The position numbers were made by a program, and so were the translations under genes. 64,000 nucleotides of DNA from Selaginella tamariscina. Its lineage: Eukaryota; Streptophyta; Lycopodiopsida; Selaginellales; Selaginellaceae. The stretch covers positions 443,936-507,935 of the forward strand of contig PUQB01000076.1 in the NCBI GenBank assembly GCA_003024785.1, given 5' to 3'. Below, piece after piece: positions 1 through 12,627 of this stretch; within the stretch, counting starts at the first letter, position 1; each line of letters begins with the position of its first letter. Below the pieces are notes generated by a model. It had not been told where the DNA came from. It saw only the letters and a list, made by a program, of their open reading frames with translations, and ran no database searches.

Positions 1-239
1 CAGCATCTTGTATAGTATATAATAAGTTATAAAGATTCAGCATGAACATCATATCTATGTTTGTTTGTATGTTTTCGTGATACTTGTAATAATCATACTG
101 TAGTCAAAGTAACATAATAATTATAATACATAACGTAACAGGAATAAGTTAGAAGGTATATAAAGTGTATTTTTAATATATGTCTGCAAAATATATGATA
201 AAATGTAAATTAAAGACCCTATCATGATAGTTAACTTAC

Positions 240-950
240 CCGCATGTCGTTCTTCTGGATCTAAGAACTGCATGCCATTCGACACCCGTTTAAAAACTTC
301 CAGAACTGTCCTTAATGTGCGTTCTCTGTTCTCCAGCGGGCGCAGATCCTTTGGTATATGCACACGAACAGCACTCAGGTTCTCCAACTGAACTTAAACA
401 ACTTAAAAATCGTGTATAAATGTAACCATGCATATTAATGTATTTATTCTAGAAACATTTATTATTGTATACCTGAGACAATGGGAACGAAGTAACTAAA
501 GGATCTCCAGTTTCTTCCAGAGATATGGGACGTGCAACTTTGGGCCTGTCGCCTTCCTTCTCAATTACACAGTTCACTAAAACATCCACCACGTACTTTG
601 GACCCGTATTCGATAAATCATCTGTGCAAATTAATAAAAAGATAACGTTAATATAAAGACTATAGTGTTTAAAAAGTATTATTCGGTGTTAACTAGCTTG
701 ATTATATTCACAAAAGCATTATTTACTGAACTGGAATTTCTTAAATGCATGCACCTATTACTGTTCAAAATCCCTTAACACACACACACGGAAAAGAGAG
801 AGATGCAACCAAAAAAAATTAAAAAATCGTAACTCGTTAATTATATCCTTCAAGAAATATTCATCAATGTAAGACCAATATTACATTGACACTTCTTACA
901 GTATATACAACAATGTACAGAAGTAAATGCTCGTGTGAGATTTTATATAT

Positions 951-1005
<55 letters not shown>

Positions 1006-4000
1006 CACACACACACCACGTACTCTTACAATCCACTGTTATAAGTTACAATATATTATGTTTGATAAATAAAGAATATTTAAGTCACAAGCATAAAATA
1101 AAACTTACCTTCTTCGGTGTCTTTTGACTTGGTTTTCTCAAAGTTATGATGACACCCCATACAGCTGGGTCTGCATCACTTAAGTCAGGGATGTTCTGTT
1201 TTTCTTGGACATCGGACGATCTTAAGATCCGAACCAGTCTACCAGGTTGCAGAAACGGGAGAGCATACCGTGGAGCGAACACGATTTCTCGTATCTCATT
1301 CTTAATCTTCCTTAATTGTCTGAGTAAAGAGAAATATTCTTTCAGCTTATCTTCTTCTTCTATTTGCATAGCGTCCCTTTTCTCTTCTAGTTCTTTTACC
1401 CGTTGCTGTATAATGTGAAAATTTTCATAAGTACAATGTAACACGCACATCGAAAAAGTATGTGTGTGGTGTGAAGAAATAATGTGCATACACGTACATG
1501 ACATCATCTAAGTATGCAGCCGAAATAGCAGAGACAGCTGGAAACATGTATATAGACTATACGTATCTTTGTTTGTCAGCATACGGCTAAAATTTATGAA
1601 AACGAGTGTTTACATATATTTTCATGAAATAAAACACAAATTTTACCTGAAGCTTGGGAAGACTTCTATCTGACTGAAACTGGTGAAACGACTGACGTAA
1701 TAAATCCTCTGGATTGCTCTCCTCACAACGCATCTGATTTAAAATCATGTTGTAGCTTAGATGGAACGCACTGAAAATTAATCAACATGTCAACAAACAT
1801 AGTGGTATATTGCGTTGCTACAATAACATATAATACTGGCCAAATTTCACCCCTCACTTACACACCCACCTGTTAAGTGAATCAGCGTACCCTTAACTAT
1901 TAATTTAGCGACAGAAGGCTCGAGCTTCTCGTCCAGCATGAAAATGCAAATACCAAAGTTATCGAGTCCACGACGTCCTGCACGGCCACTCATTTGTATG
2001 TATTCTCCGCTTGTTATCCACCTAAACTTGTCTCCGTCGAATTTACGTACGTTTGTAAATACAACTGTCTTTGCAGGCATATTCAGCCCGATACTGAATG
2101 TTTCTGTTGCAAACAACACTGCAAAGTAGATAATTTTAGTAACAAATAGTGAGGGGGAGAAAAGATGCACCTTTATGAGTCCTTCTTGAAACAGAATCTC
2201 AATAACTTTCCTTAAGAATGGGAAGTAAGCCAGAGTGATGCACCCCAATTCCACGTTTGAGGGAGGGCAAGAGCAGTGAAACCTGAAAATACCGATAAGC
2301 CAGATGGCATTGTATACATGAAATTATCTAGTGTATATGCATGAGAGAATTCATCCGCACCTGAGGGAGCTTCTTATCTTCTTCCGAAAGAGAGTCCATT
2401 GCATTTCGGAATATACCTTCCACAAGCTTCTTCTCATCTTCAGTGTTCAAATCCAGCTTTGTCATCTAAAAAAGGATCACTTGTTTATCATGTACGTATA
2501 ATGTGACTTATTAGTATAACCAAGAAGTTGAAAGTATTATTCAAACCAATACAAAAAAAACATGTAGCGTTCCCTTGTGGTAAAACAGCATACATACATA
2601 TTTAAGACATACATAAACAGCTAAGTCCAGTTAAGTATTGTGTCAGACGTACCCTTTGTTGATATGTATATGCATTGTAAGTGCTTATATACATGTGTAT
2701 CTGTGTGTGTGTAAGAAAATACCTGCATGGCAAGATACTCGCAATCTCTTTTACTGAAGCTGAAAACAATAACGGGATCATATTGCTTGAGCATGATCAT
2801 CTTCACGATCTTGTAGATGTCGCTCTGCTCGCCTTTCTCTTCGTGTTTTCGTCTGTGGAATTTGCCATCCTTTTTACTGCTCGGCTCAGTGATCTTCACG
2901 GCATTAATTGCCTTTGAGAAGCTGTCTTCTCGGAATGTACCGTGCTCATCTACCACCAAGTATAGACCATCACCACCCGCAGGAAATATAAAATGCTGAA
3001 GAGGTGTTGGCCTGAAATCCGTGTACACAATGTGGCAAGGCTGCTGATGAACCTGTAACAAACAGGTCATAAAACAGCATATTATTATATATTCCAAACT
3101 AGCCTTACGTACATGATAACCGAAACAAAGATATATACCTTAGCAACCCAGTCGGCGAATTCTCTAGCATTTGGCACAGTCGCGGATAAGAACACAAAAC
3201 GAGCATTTTTGGGTGCCATGACAATGCTTTCCTCCCACACGACTCCTCGTTCACGGTCTCTCATGTAATGCACCTCGTCAAATATAATCCAGGCAACCTC
3301 TCTCATGACTTCAGAGCCTCGATATTGCATACTACGCAGAATCTCTGTGGTCATAACCTGTACAATATTTATAACACATTCAATAAAACACTGGATATTT
3401 TCATTAGAAGTGTGAGAAGGTATACCATAAAAAGCTAATAACAAAACAACGCTTGCATCAGATCAATGTGTGACATCAGTGCTCCTTTGAGCACATCTGA
3501 TCTTCCTATCATATTCGTTTGAAGATCATCATTTGCAAGCTATAGATAGCCGCATATATGAAATTAGCAAAGCAGCATATTGAATAAATTTCCACTGTAA
3601 TTATTGATTATCGATGTAACCGTAAACTATAAAAGGTGGTGGTGGTGGATAAAATAATAAATGTTATGTTTAGCAATACCTACACATATGTTTACAATAT
3701 TAGTGATAACATTTGTATACTATCCTTCTAGTTTATTCCGTATAATATAGCACATTATACTTGTTTGTATTAAGAATTTATTGAGCTTACCAGACAAGAC
3801 GCATTGGGTGAGATTGTTACATCTCCCGTCATCAGTCCAACATCGGAGAACTCCTCCGCGAGCTCTCTGAACTTTTGATTGCTCAGCGCCTTGATCGGAG
3901 ACGTGTACAGAACCCGCTGATTGTCCCGCAATGCCATTGCAATTGCATATTCTGCAACTACAGTTTTTCCTGCGGACGTATGCGCTGAAACCTGTATCAA

Positions 4001-4315
4001 AACAGCAGCATTTCTCCAAATCAGATCAAGACAGTATTTCACGCTTACCATGACAGATTCTCCGGCCTCCAATGCTGCGACGGCCTCTCGCTGGAACGGA
4101 TCGAGAGTGAACGGATACTCCTTAGCCGGCTTCGCATGACGCTCGCGCTTCTCTTCCGGCGCCTGATATCCATCCGGATACGCGATTTCGTGAATGCATG
4201 ATCTCTCAACATTAGCAGCTCGCGGAGAAGATGAGGAATCCATTCTCGGCACCTTCGGCAAAGGCTCCAGCAAGGGTCCCTGCACCGGCCTCTTGCTCGT
4301 AGTCGCAGCCGCCAT
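240..4315 (-). CDS. HEN2: HEN2-type Ski2-like exosome RNA helicase (partial, 3' end outside window)
   Basis: DExH-box RNA helicase of the nuclear exosome (NEXT-like complex), which unwinds non-coding and aberrant transcripts for 3'-5' decay in the nucleoplasm. Exons, minus strand: 4049-4315, 3791-3991, 3139-3357, 2723-3052, 2361-2465, 2171-2282, about 1876-2118, 1647-1770, 1109-1405, 473-621, 240-387; the C-terminal arch/DSHCT part lies beyond the left edge. Visible motifs in order: Walker [13 protein letters not shown] box (FDEVHYM), SAT (FLSATVPN), [27 protein letters not shown], and [10 protein letters not shown]. The phrase [13 protein letters not shown] and the acidic-to-basic linker after RPTPLQH fit HEN2 better than its paralogue MTR4 (recalled family differences, not a search). 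The start at 4315 gives a short basic-hydrophobic N-terminus followed by HEIAYPDGY, as in the family. Oddity: three junctions (2282/2118, about 1876/1770, 1109/621) need one extra base to keep frame although their splice sites look canonical. Confidence 0.9.
944..1000 (+). repeat. compound (TA)n(GA)n microsatellite in a HEN2 intron
   Basis: TA units followed by about 16 GA units and then a CA-rich tail, inside the intron 622-1108. Read on the gene's sense strand it is (TC)n then (TA)n. Confidence 0.9.
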
Positions 4316-4655
4316 AGCTGCGAAGAACCCTAAATCTGTACCCTTGCCCTAATCATAAATCCAAATATTTTGATAAGGCTTACAAAATAAATATTTATAT
4401 ATTCTTTAAAATCTTTATATTTACAACTTAAATATAAAATATTGTATCTTATACAAAAAACTAAAAACACAAAATCTAAACAATATTATTTTAAAAAATT
4501 ATTATATAATTATATAAAAAATATATATATTACAACTTAAATATAAATACCATGAAAAAACAAAATCAAAACAATTATAAAAATTATGGGGCGAACTTAA
4601 GAACATTTTTAAAGAATTTTAATATTACATTGTTGAACTTGTGAAATCTATATTA
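4316..4655. other. AT-rich upstream region of HEN2
   Basis: About 340 bases of A/T-rich sequence between the HEN2 start codon and the inverted-repeat element. It probably carries the HEN2 promoter and 5' leader. No clear TATA position or other conserved site can be assigned by eye. Confidence 0.4.
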
Positions 4656-6062
4656 GGCCCACTTTCCACTAACGAGTGGTTATTTGGCTCCTGGTAAATT
4701 AAAAAAATGCCACATCATTAATAATAACTACCACTGTGGTTTTCCACTAGAGTGGTTAATTGAATTAAAAATTAAATTACTAGTGAGCAGTTTCCATTTA
4801 ACCGTGGTTAATGAGTTTTTTTTTAATTAAGGTTTTTGGGCTTGAAGATATGAATACGTGTGTGTCATATATTGTAAAGATTAAAAATAAATTATATAAA
4901 AAAGATAGAAATAAAAATATATTAATAAGTAGCCTTTGTCAATATATAAGTCAATGTATATTGTGTTCATATATATGTATTAATTGTATCAAATAGTATA
5001 ATGATTCCTGTGTATATTAAATAATTAACCTATAAACATAAATTATAACTTTTCAATTAAACTTATACATTTTTGTTTATATATATAAAGTTATATATTT
5101 TTTCTAGGCATTCTTGTTTTCAAAACTTGTGTGTATATGTAAAACAAATGCATCTACATACATAAAACATATCAATATACACACACATATATATACATAT
5201 GTTATATATGCATATATACATGCATAAAGAGAAAAAGAGATTACATGCATAATTATATGCACTCATGCATATGGGGCAAGTATTATACATGGAGAGAGAG
5301 ATTACACACACATGGAAAGAGAGAGATTACATGCACACATGCAAAGGGAGAGATATTACATGCATAATTATAGACACTCATATATTTTTATAATTCTAAT
5401 ATTGAGGCTTTTCTCTTCATAATTCAAAAATGAATGTAATTAAATATTATATGAGTTACATAAATACATATATGCATAATTATAATATGTTATATGTATA
5501 TATTATGTATTTATAATATAAAAATACAGATTAAAGATGTATAAGTATCTCACCAGAATTCGTCTTTGTCGTAATCAGTATTGAGAAGCTTACCGCATCT
5601 TCATTTAATGAAAAAAAAGTAATTAAATTAAAAAAGAAATCATTTGCATAATAAATTTATTAATAACAAATGATAAAAGATCGATTGGTATTTGCCACAT
5701 GCTGTGGCGCCATGCCATCTTGTAATTCCTGTGGCGCATTACTGTATTGTAATCCCGAATAAATCTCCATGGGCTTGTGCAAGGAAATAAAAGAAAAGCT
5801 TAATAATAACTTACATGTTTAAATTATACACGCGTCATTATTTTATGCATGGTAGCCGTATAACCGGGCAAAATTGCCCGGTTATTTGGCTACCACCGAA
5901 AAAAGCCATATAGGCGCCACGTAGGGTGGCCACATAAGTTGCCATGTAGATATTTAAATTTTAAATACCAGCAAGTGGAAAAACAAACTGCTGGTAGAAT
6001 AAATAATTTATTAAGATTTGATTGGTTGAGGCAATTAACCACCCGCTAGTGGAAAGTGGGCC
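4656..6062. mobile_element. PIF/Harbinger-like non-autonomous element (MITE) with 36-bp TIRs
   Basis: The first 36 bases begin GGCCCACTTTCCACTAACGA and the last 36 read on the minus strand begin GGCCCACTTTCCACTAGCGG. The two arms match at about 31 of 36 positions. The trinucleotide TTA sits directly outside both ends (4653-4655 and 6063-6065), the target duplication typical of PIF/Harbinger (TWA). The interior is AT-rich, has no coding potential, and repeats pieces of the terminal motif (TTTCCACTAGAGTGG near 4741-4757), as subterminal repeats do. No transposase is present, so it must have been moved in trans. Boundaries are exact if the TTA duplication is accepted. Confidence 0.75.
5851..5893. 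repeat. 43-bp near-perfect hairpin inside the Harbinger-like element
   Basis: An inverted repeat with arms of about 21 bases around ATAACCGGGCAA/TTGCCCGGTTAT, outer arms GGTAGCC/GGCTACC and only one or two mismatched positions near the outer third. It lies about 170 bp inside the right end of the element. It may be a subterminal transposase-binding palindrome or a trace of a smaller nested element. Confidence 0.7.
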
Positions 6063-6065
6063 TTA

Positions 6066-6570
6066 ATATATTTAAATTTAAATTGATATTTCAAAATTCT
6101 AAAGCATTATGTATTCCAATCAATCGTAAATGTCAGATGACATATGATATTAAAATTGAGAAAGAAAAATTATTGTTGAAGACTTGGGGCATTAATAAAA
6201 TACACATTGTTACACATGACTAAATAAAATTCCCATCCAATATTTTATAAACATTCAATGAAGTAGAGCAAGTTATAAGAAAGTGTAAACCATATAAATC
6301 ATTTTGAATAAGCTTAATGAATTTTCTTCCTTATGATTTTTATTCTATTTTAAAAAGTATGAATAAAGACATTAAAAATAATAATTAAAGCTCAAGTGAA
6401 CAAGCTTCAAACAATGTTCATAAGAGGAATATAAGAGTTCAAATATTAAAAAGAACATTATAAATAAATAATGAGATGTATAAAAGTTTCTTTTTCCTTT
6501 ATAATATAGAGTTAAATTATCATAGTTTTTACTATGACTTGAAGGTTGACTATTATTACCTATTGGATTA
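6066..6570. other. non-coding AT-rich stretch
   Basis: No gene or RNA is recognised. The last 60 bases resemble weakly the sequence upstream of the second R1 copy (around 45,630-45,690), so the repeat may begin somewhat earlier than the boundary given for it. Confidence 0.4.
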
Positions 6571-6932
6571 TGTGATAAGCTCTATATGTAAAAGAAACAG
6601 GTTTATTGCACTTGGGTATCTAGTGATAATCCGATTATGTATTTGCGATTTTGACGTCCTAATTAGATGAGTTCAACATGTTAATAACCCATGTCCCTCT
6701 CAAGTAGGATTTAGGGGTAGGAGTTAGGTAAGTTAGAACTCATCTCATTTAACTAAGGGGCTAGCATTTTATGTCAACCCACTTACACACAGGAAAAGAG
6801 GGAGGGGGACTCCAACACATAAATAAGGTAGAGTATGTAGGAGTGAGGGTTCTTAAATTCATGATTGAGTTCGTTACTCTTCTCTTGGTGCACAGCTCTC
6901 TGTTGTTAAGGCCTCAACTTCTAGATAATAGG
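6571..6932 (+). repeat. interspersed repeat R1, copy A, left part
   Basis: Begins TGTGATAAGC and aligns in order with 45,691-46,160, sharing blocks such as GCACTTGGGTATCTAGTGAT, the TTAGGGGTAGGAGTTAGGT-like block and AAATAAGGTAGAGTATGTAG. The copy is interrupted at 6932 by the chromovirus and resumes at 13,248. With TG at this end and CTCTAACA at the far end it could be a solo LTR of an unknown element, but no internal domain is seen to prove that. Confidence 0.65.
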
Positions 6933-7562
6933 TGTCAAGCCACGATCCAGGAACCAGGAAGGGAACAGGATTTCAAGGACAGGAAGGCCTGACTCAGGAA
7001 CAGGACCGAGAGCAGGACAGGAACTGGAAATAGGAACAGGACGGATCTAAGAGTAAGACAGGATCAGGATAGGATCCGGGAGATAGGAACAGGACAGGAT
7101 CCCGGAGCAGGATAGGATCCAGGGGCAGGACAGGAAACAGGAGCGAAACAGGAGCAGGACAGGAAACAAGACGAGAACAAGACAAGACGAAATTGATCGT
7201 AGTAAGACTGGTGTTGATAGTAACTGATTGTACAACAATTAGGTCGGAGCTTTTATGCTCACAACTCCAAGAGCTAATCTAGGCATGCATGCAAAAGTGG
7301 TTGCATGCATGCAAAAGTGATTGCATGCATGCAAAGGCTAAGATGAGTCCACATGTCCCTTATCCTCTAGGCATATCCTGTGGCATATCCTGTAGGAATA
7401 TCCTGTAGGAATATCCTGCAACCGAATCCTGTGTCCGGAATCCTGGTAGGAATATCCTGTAGGAAAATCCTGCAACCCATATCCTGTATCTGAATCCTGT
7501 AGGAAAGTCCTGCAACCCATGTCCTGTATCCGGAAACCTGTATTTTGTATCGGGTCGTGACA
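6933..7562 (-). repeat. 3' LTR of the chromovirus
   Basis: About 630 bp, bounded by TGTCAAGCC and GTCGTGACA. It is dominated by degenerate AGGAACAGGAC-type repeats in one half and ATCCTGTAGGAAT-type repeats in the other. Three 20-bp units with CATGCATGCA lie at 7284, 7304 and 7324. Confidence 0.93.
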
Positions 7563-7569
7563 GCATCCT

Positions 7570-9125
7570 CCCTAAAGACGAGTTCCACGAGTCTTGGGAC
7601 CTGGTTTAGCAGGATAATGCCGATAGAAGGCAGCAACCTTGGAAGAAGCATGGAGTAAGTTGGATGCAGGGTTCCCAAGTGCGATCAGTAGGCAGGTACC
7701 CTTTCCAATCCACCAAGTATTGAAGTTAGTGACGATGAAGACGAGAGCAAGGATGGCTGCGACTTCGTACTCAGGTTCCGTGTCAATGACCACAGGAGGG
7801 GGAGGAGAAGAAACACGACCGAGAAGAGAAGAAGGATGATACGGCTCCAACAAAGAGGTGTGAAACACAGGATGAAGTTTCACCGTGGATGGTAACTCGA
7901 GTCGGAAAGCTACAGGATTTACCTCCGCCACGATCCTATAAGGGCCCAATCGTTGAAAATCCAACTTAGAAGAAGGCCTGTTGGTGCGAATGTGTCGACG
8001 AAGAAGCCACACGAGATCACCAATCTTGTATGCAGGTGCCGGCTGACGGTGAGCATCAGCATGATGCTTGTATCGTTTCTGTGCCTGTTGAAGATGAACC
8101 TGGAGATCATCCTGTACCTGCCGAAGATGCTGAAGACGATCCTGTACTGCAGGAGCGGAAGAAGGAGAAGCGGGAGGAGCAAAATCAAAACATTGGTGGC
8201 CTGTAAGAGCAAAGAAGGGTGTTTGTCCTGTAGATGCGTGGATGGAGTTGTTGTAGGCAAACTCCGCCATTGGAAGGAGGTCCAACCAGTTGTCCTGCTG
8301 GTAACTGATGAAGCAACGAAGATACTGTTCTAAGGTCTGAATTGTGCGTTCGGACTGCCCATCGGTTTGTGGGTGATATCCTGAAGAAAGATCCGCTTTG
8401 ACCTGTAAATTCCGAAGAAGCTCTCGCCAAAACTTGGACATGAATTGTGGACCTCGATCAGAAACAATGCTCTCAGGAAGACCATGATGTCGGAACACCT
8501 CGCGGATCACCAACTCGGCAGTTGTCTGACCTGTAGCTGTCTTGTTGCAGGGTAGGAAATGAGCCTGCTTGGTGAAACGGTCAACCACCACAAGAACTGC
8601 ATCAAATCCACGAGAAGGAGGAAGATCTGTGAGGAAATCCATAGAAATGGATCTCCAAGGAGCAGACGGAACAGGAAGAGGACGAAGAAGACCAGAGGGT
8701 GCATGATGAGGCATCTTCGACCTGCTACAAGTGTCACAACTCCGTACAAACCTCTCCACAAAACCTCGCAACCCAGGCCACCAATAGTTGCGAGTCACCA
8801 ACTCCACTGTCTTGGCCACACCAAAATGTCCTGTAGCCGGGGTATCATGACAATCCTGTACCACACGAGTCCTGGAAATACCAACAGGAACGTACAGGAG
8901 ACCTTCCCGGTACAGGAGTCCATCCTGTATGGTGAACAGGTTGTAGTCTGGACGGGAACTGGAGGAAGAGGAACTTGCAACGTCAGGATGAATGTGTGAG
9001 AACACATTCTTTGCCAAGTCGTCTGTAGCCAACTGCGAACGGACGTCCTGTAGGAGTGTTGAATTTGCTGGAGCCTGATGAACCTGCAGTGCCGCAAGCC
9101 GGAAACGATCAGGACCCAACAACAC
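7570..9125 (-). mobile_element. chromovirus integrase with C-terminal chromodomain
   Basis: The integrase region of the element. It has an HHCC zinc module (H-x-H spacing near GHFGVAKT and CDTCSRSK), the retroviral-type catalytic core (SMDFLTDLPPSRG, VSDRGPQF, and the Glu in DGQSERT), a GPF-like block (RLGPYRIV) and a terminal chromodomain-like segment with Y-x-V, W-x-x-W-x-G-K-G and NLLHA-like pieces. The chromodomain assigns it to the chromoviruses. Fossil coding part, approximate limits. Confidence 0.9.
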
Positions 9126-10890
9126 TTGCCTTTGACGTCAAATGCAGGATCGCCCGGGCTTGGTGCAAGGTAAGAGCGCCTAGACAATGCGTCCGCCTTG
9201 CCATTCCGAAAGCCGGGCCTGTAGACGATGACGAAGTCAAAACGTGATAGGAACTCTGCCCACCTAGCCTGTCGCCGACTGAGGACCCGAGCCGTTTGAA
9301 AGTACTCCAGGTTCTTGTGATCCGTAAGAACTTGTACAGGATGTGCAGCACCTTCCAGGAAATGCCGCCACTCCTCAAACGAATCCACAATGGCCTTGAG
9401 TTCCTTGTCATGAATCTCGTAGTTGATCTCCGCCGACAGGAACTTACGAGAGTGAAAAGCTACAGGATGAAGCAACTTGTCCTCTCCAACTTGCGATAGA
9501 CGGATCCTACTGCAAAATCCGAGGCATCTGCTTCAATGAAGAAAGGATGAGAAGGGTCAGGATGTGCTAAAATCGGAGCTGTCGTGAAAACGTCCTTGAG
9601 TGTTGTGAACGCGTGTTCCGCCTTGTCGGACCAAGAGAAAAGTCCTGTGCGCTTGGTGAGTTCTGTGAGTGGAAGTACACGCTTGGAGAAGTCCTGTATG
9701 AACCGCCTGTAGAAGTTTGCAAAGCCAAGGAAACATTGTACATCTCGTACCGACTTGGGCCTCTCCCACTCCACGATGGTCTTCACCTTGTGCATGTCCA
9801 TGGAAACGCCAGCAGGAGAGACGATGTAGCCCAAGAACTCCACCGAATCCCTATCGAAAAAACACTTCTCCAACTTCGCGTACAGGCCATGCTCGCGAAG
9901 CCGCTCTAAAACTAGTCGTACATGCTTGTCATGTGCCGCCTGGTCCTTGGAGAAAATCAAGATGTCGTCGAGGTAGATCACCACAAACTGGTCCAAGAAG
10001 TCACGGAAAATGTCGTTCACCATGTGTTGGAACACAGCTGGGGCATTGGTAAGGCCGAAAGGCATTACCGTGTACTCAAAATGTCCATACCTTGTACGAA
10101 AGGCAGTCTTCCACTCATCGCCGGGACGAATCCGTACAAGGTTGTAGGCTCCTCGTAAGTCGATCTTCGTGAACACCTTTGCTCCTCGCAGCCGATCGAG
10201 AAGTTCCGGGATCAATGGCAACGGGTACCGATTCCGAATGGTGACTTGATTCAAACCCCTGTAGTCCACAACCAAACGTAAACTCCCATCCTTCTTCTTG
10301 ACAAAGAAGATAGGAGCTCCTGCAGGGGACTTTGAGTGACGAATGAAGCCGGATGCCAAGTTGTCCTCGATGTACTGACGAAGAACCTCCAACTCTGTGG
10401 GTGACAATGCATAAATCGGTCCGAATGGTGGAGTCTTTCCTTCCGCAAGATCAATAGGACAGTCGTAGGACCTGTGAACAGGAAGAACTGCAGCCTTGTG
10501 CTTGTCAAAAACGTCCTTAAAGTCGTGGTACTTGGATGGTAGGGAAGAAGGAGGAGAAGGAGAAGGAGAAGGAGAAAAAACAGGGGAGTCGGATACAGGA
10601 AAGGTAGAAGAGGACGTAGGAGTTACTTGAAAGGCAAAAAGGTGGAAGGGAGCAGGATCAGTGGCGAGTTCATGCATGGTAGTGGTAAGAACTCGGAGAG
10701 GAGAAGGAGGGAGCTGTGACTGAAAAAGAGGAAGGATCTTGGGGGATGGAACAGAAGCAGGGTAACAGAAAGAAGCAGGATTGGAAAAAACCTGTGGGTG
10801 TTGATGAGTGTACAGGATTGGAAGAATCCTGTACAGGAGTCCGTGGTTGCGCAAGAGTGGAAGAAGCCTGCGAATGTGCTGACGAATCAA
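8800..10890 (-). mobile_element. chromovirus reverse transcriptase and RNase H
   Basis: RT region with the conserved blocks [40 protein letters not shown] and the catalytic [10 protein letters not shown], followed by the connection and RNase H ([36 protein letters not shown]). These are typical of Ty3/gypsy Pol. Fossil coding part, approximate limits. Confidence 0.93.
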
Positions 10891-11550
10891 CAGGAGGTGG
10901 ATCCTGTTGAGGAGGAACCTTCGACACTGATACAGGATTGGAAGAACCCTGTACAGGACACCGCAAACTTACAGGAGTGGAGAGAGCCTGCGGATGTGCT
11001 GAGGAACTGATGAGGTGAATCCTGTCGAGGAGGAGTCTTCAACACTGGTACAGGAACAGGCACGGTCAATCCTGTAGCTTGTACTGCCTCAGATACTAAG
11101 GATGTATCCTGCACACAGGAAGGTACAGGATTGATCCTAGCTGTTGGAGAGGAAAACGTGAGCGTCCTAGACCTCCAGTCGATCTGCGGATTTGCAACAA
11201 CGAACCATGGCATGCCCAAAATGATGGGAGTCGACCGAGTCTTGATCAAGTTGAAGGAAATTGAACAGTTGAATGTGCCATACCTGCAGGAGAGAGGTTC
11301 GGTAGCATGGGTAACTGCGCCAGAAGCAATTAGACGCCCATCGGCCACCTCTACAGGAACTGCACGCTTCAACTTCACCACCGAAATGCCATGTTGAGTT
11401 GCAAACGTGTCATCCATGAAGCATGCATTTGCACCAGTGTCTAACAAGGCAAACTCCATGAGCTCTCGATTATTAAGATGAATGTGTACAGGAAACTTAA
11501 GTGATGGGATGGTATGAGCAGCACCAATGGAGCCTGCACCTACGTCCAAC
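10890..11550 (-). mobile_element. chromovirus aspartic protease region
   Basis: Retropepsin-type domain with the active-site block ALLDTGANACFMD and the downstream ILGMPWF motif of Ty3/gypsy proteases. A Pro/Ser/Gln-rich linker rich in VQDSSNP-like repeats leads into RT. Fossil coding part, approximate limits. Confidence 0.88.
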
Positions 11551-12535
11551 TTCGCGGCTCCTAGACGAAGTGGACATTGGAGTTTTCCGACTGAACTTCA
11601 GCTTCAACTTCACGCGTCTTGAAGTTCCTGGCTTTAATAGGACAATCTGCCACCTTGTGTCCTGCTCCACCACAATACAAGCACAGGTTCTCACTGCGAC
11701 GACGTTGCTTCTCAGCAGCGGAAAGAGAGCCACGCTTGGATTTCTCAACCTCCATAGGAACTACTCCAGAAGGTGGTGCAGGAACATGTACCACAGCTGC
11801 AGGATTGGTTTGCAGGAACTGCTGACGGGATCTTTCCTGACGACGCTCGAACAAACGGTTGTCGCAACGAACAGCTTGTTGCATGATCTCCGCTAATGTT
11901 TGGGCATCCGGTAACGTAAGGAGAAGGTCCTTCACGTCGTCCCTCAACCCAAAACGGAAGTGTTCGATCAATGCAGTCTCGTCCCATGGAATGTTCGTGC
12001 AAAGTTGCTGAAATTCGGATGCATAGACGGAAGCTGGTCGGGATCCTTGAGTGAGCTTCCGTAACTTCGTGCATGCAGAACGGTACTTATCAGGATCTCC
12101 AAAACAGGCTTCAAAGGCAGCCACGAAACCTTCAAAGTCTTCCATCAATGGATCGTCACGCTCCAGCAAGGGGCAACCCAAGCCCGTGGAGATCCACTTA
12201 GTAAGGATGCCAAAAGACCCACCTTTTGAGCATCAGTCGAGTAGCGCCGTGGTTGCATACGGATCAAGAGCCGGATCTGATTCAGGAAACCTTGGAAATC
12301 GGCACGATTACCACTGAACTTCTCTGGCATGCTAACCTTCGGCTCCGAAGAAAAGTTTGATGAAGAGGGAACCACCGATGCCTGGGAGAGAGCCTGCGCA
12401 GCAGCCTTGGAGGATGCATCAGCAGCTGCATGTGCCGCAGTGGTGGAACCTTGCAGGTCGGTGACCACTTGGCGCAAAGTGGCCAGCTCATGAAGTAGCA
12501 TTTGGTGCTCGTGTTGAAACGCTCAAAATCAGCCA
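11550..12535 (-). mobile_element. chromovirus gag (capsid and zinc knuckle)
   Basis: Retrotransposon Gag domain (DFEGFVAAFEACFGDPD, then LRKLTQGSRPASVYASEF), followed by a CCHC zinc knuckle CLYCGGAGHKVADC that binds the element RNA. An Ala-rich helical N-terminus precedes it. Fossil coding part, approximate limits. Confidence 0.9.
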
Positions 12536-12612
12536 TGATCTAGGAAAGAAAAAAGGAGGAAAATGAAAAAGGAATCAAGAAAAAGGTAGCTGGAAAACGG
12601 AGAACTATGAAG

Positions 12613-12625
12613 CAGTTACTATCAA
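12613..12625 (-). promoter_or_regulatory. putative self-priming primer-binding site of the chromovirus
   Basis: Two bases inside the 5' LTR edge, the minus strand reads TTGATAGTAACTG. No TGG-starting tRNA-type primer site is present. The same 13 bases occur on the opposite strand inside the LTR (12,911-12,923), so the start of the predicted transcript is exactly complementary to this site. That is the arrangement known from Tf1/sushi self-priming elements. Confidence 0.55.
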
Positions 12626-12627
12626 AC

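Noticed and set aside
7639-12317. Plus-strand open frames across the chromovirus
   Set aside because: They are antisense shadows of the element's minus-strand coding region, with no domain of their own.
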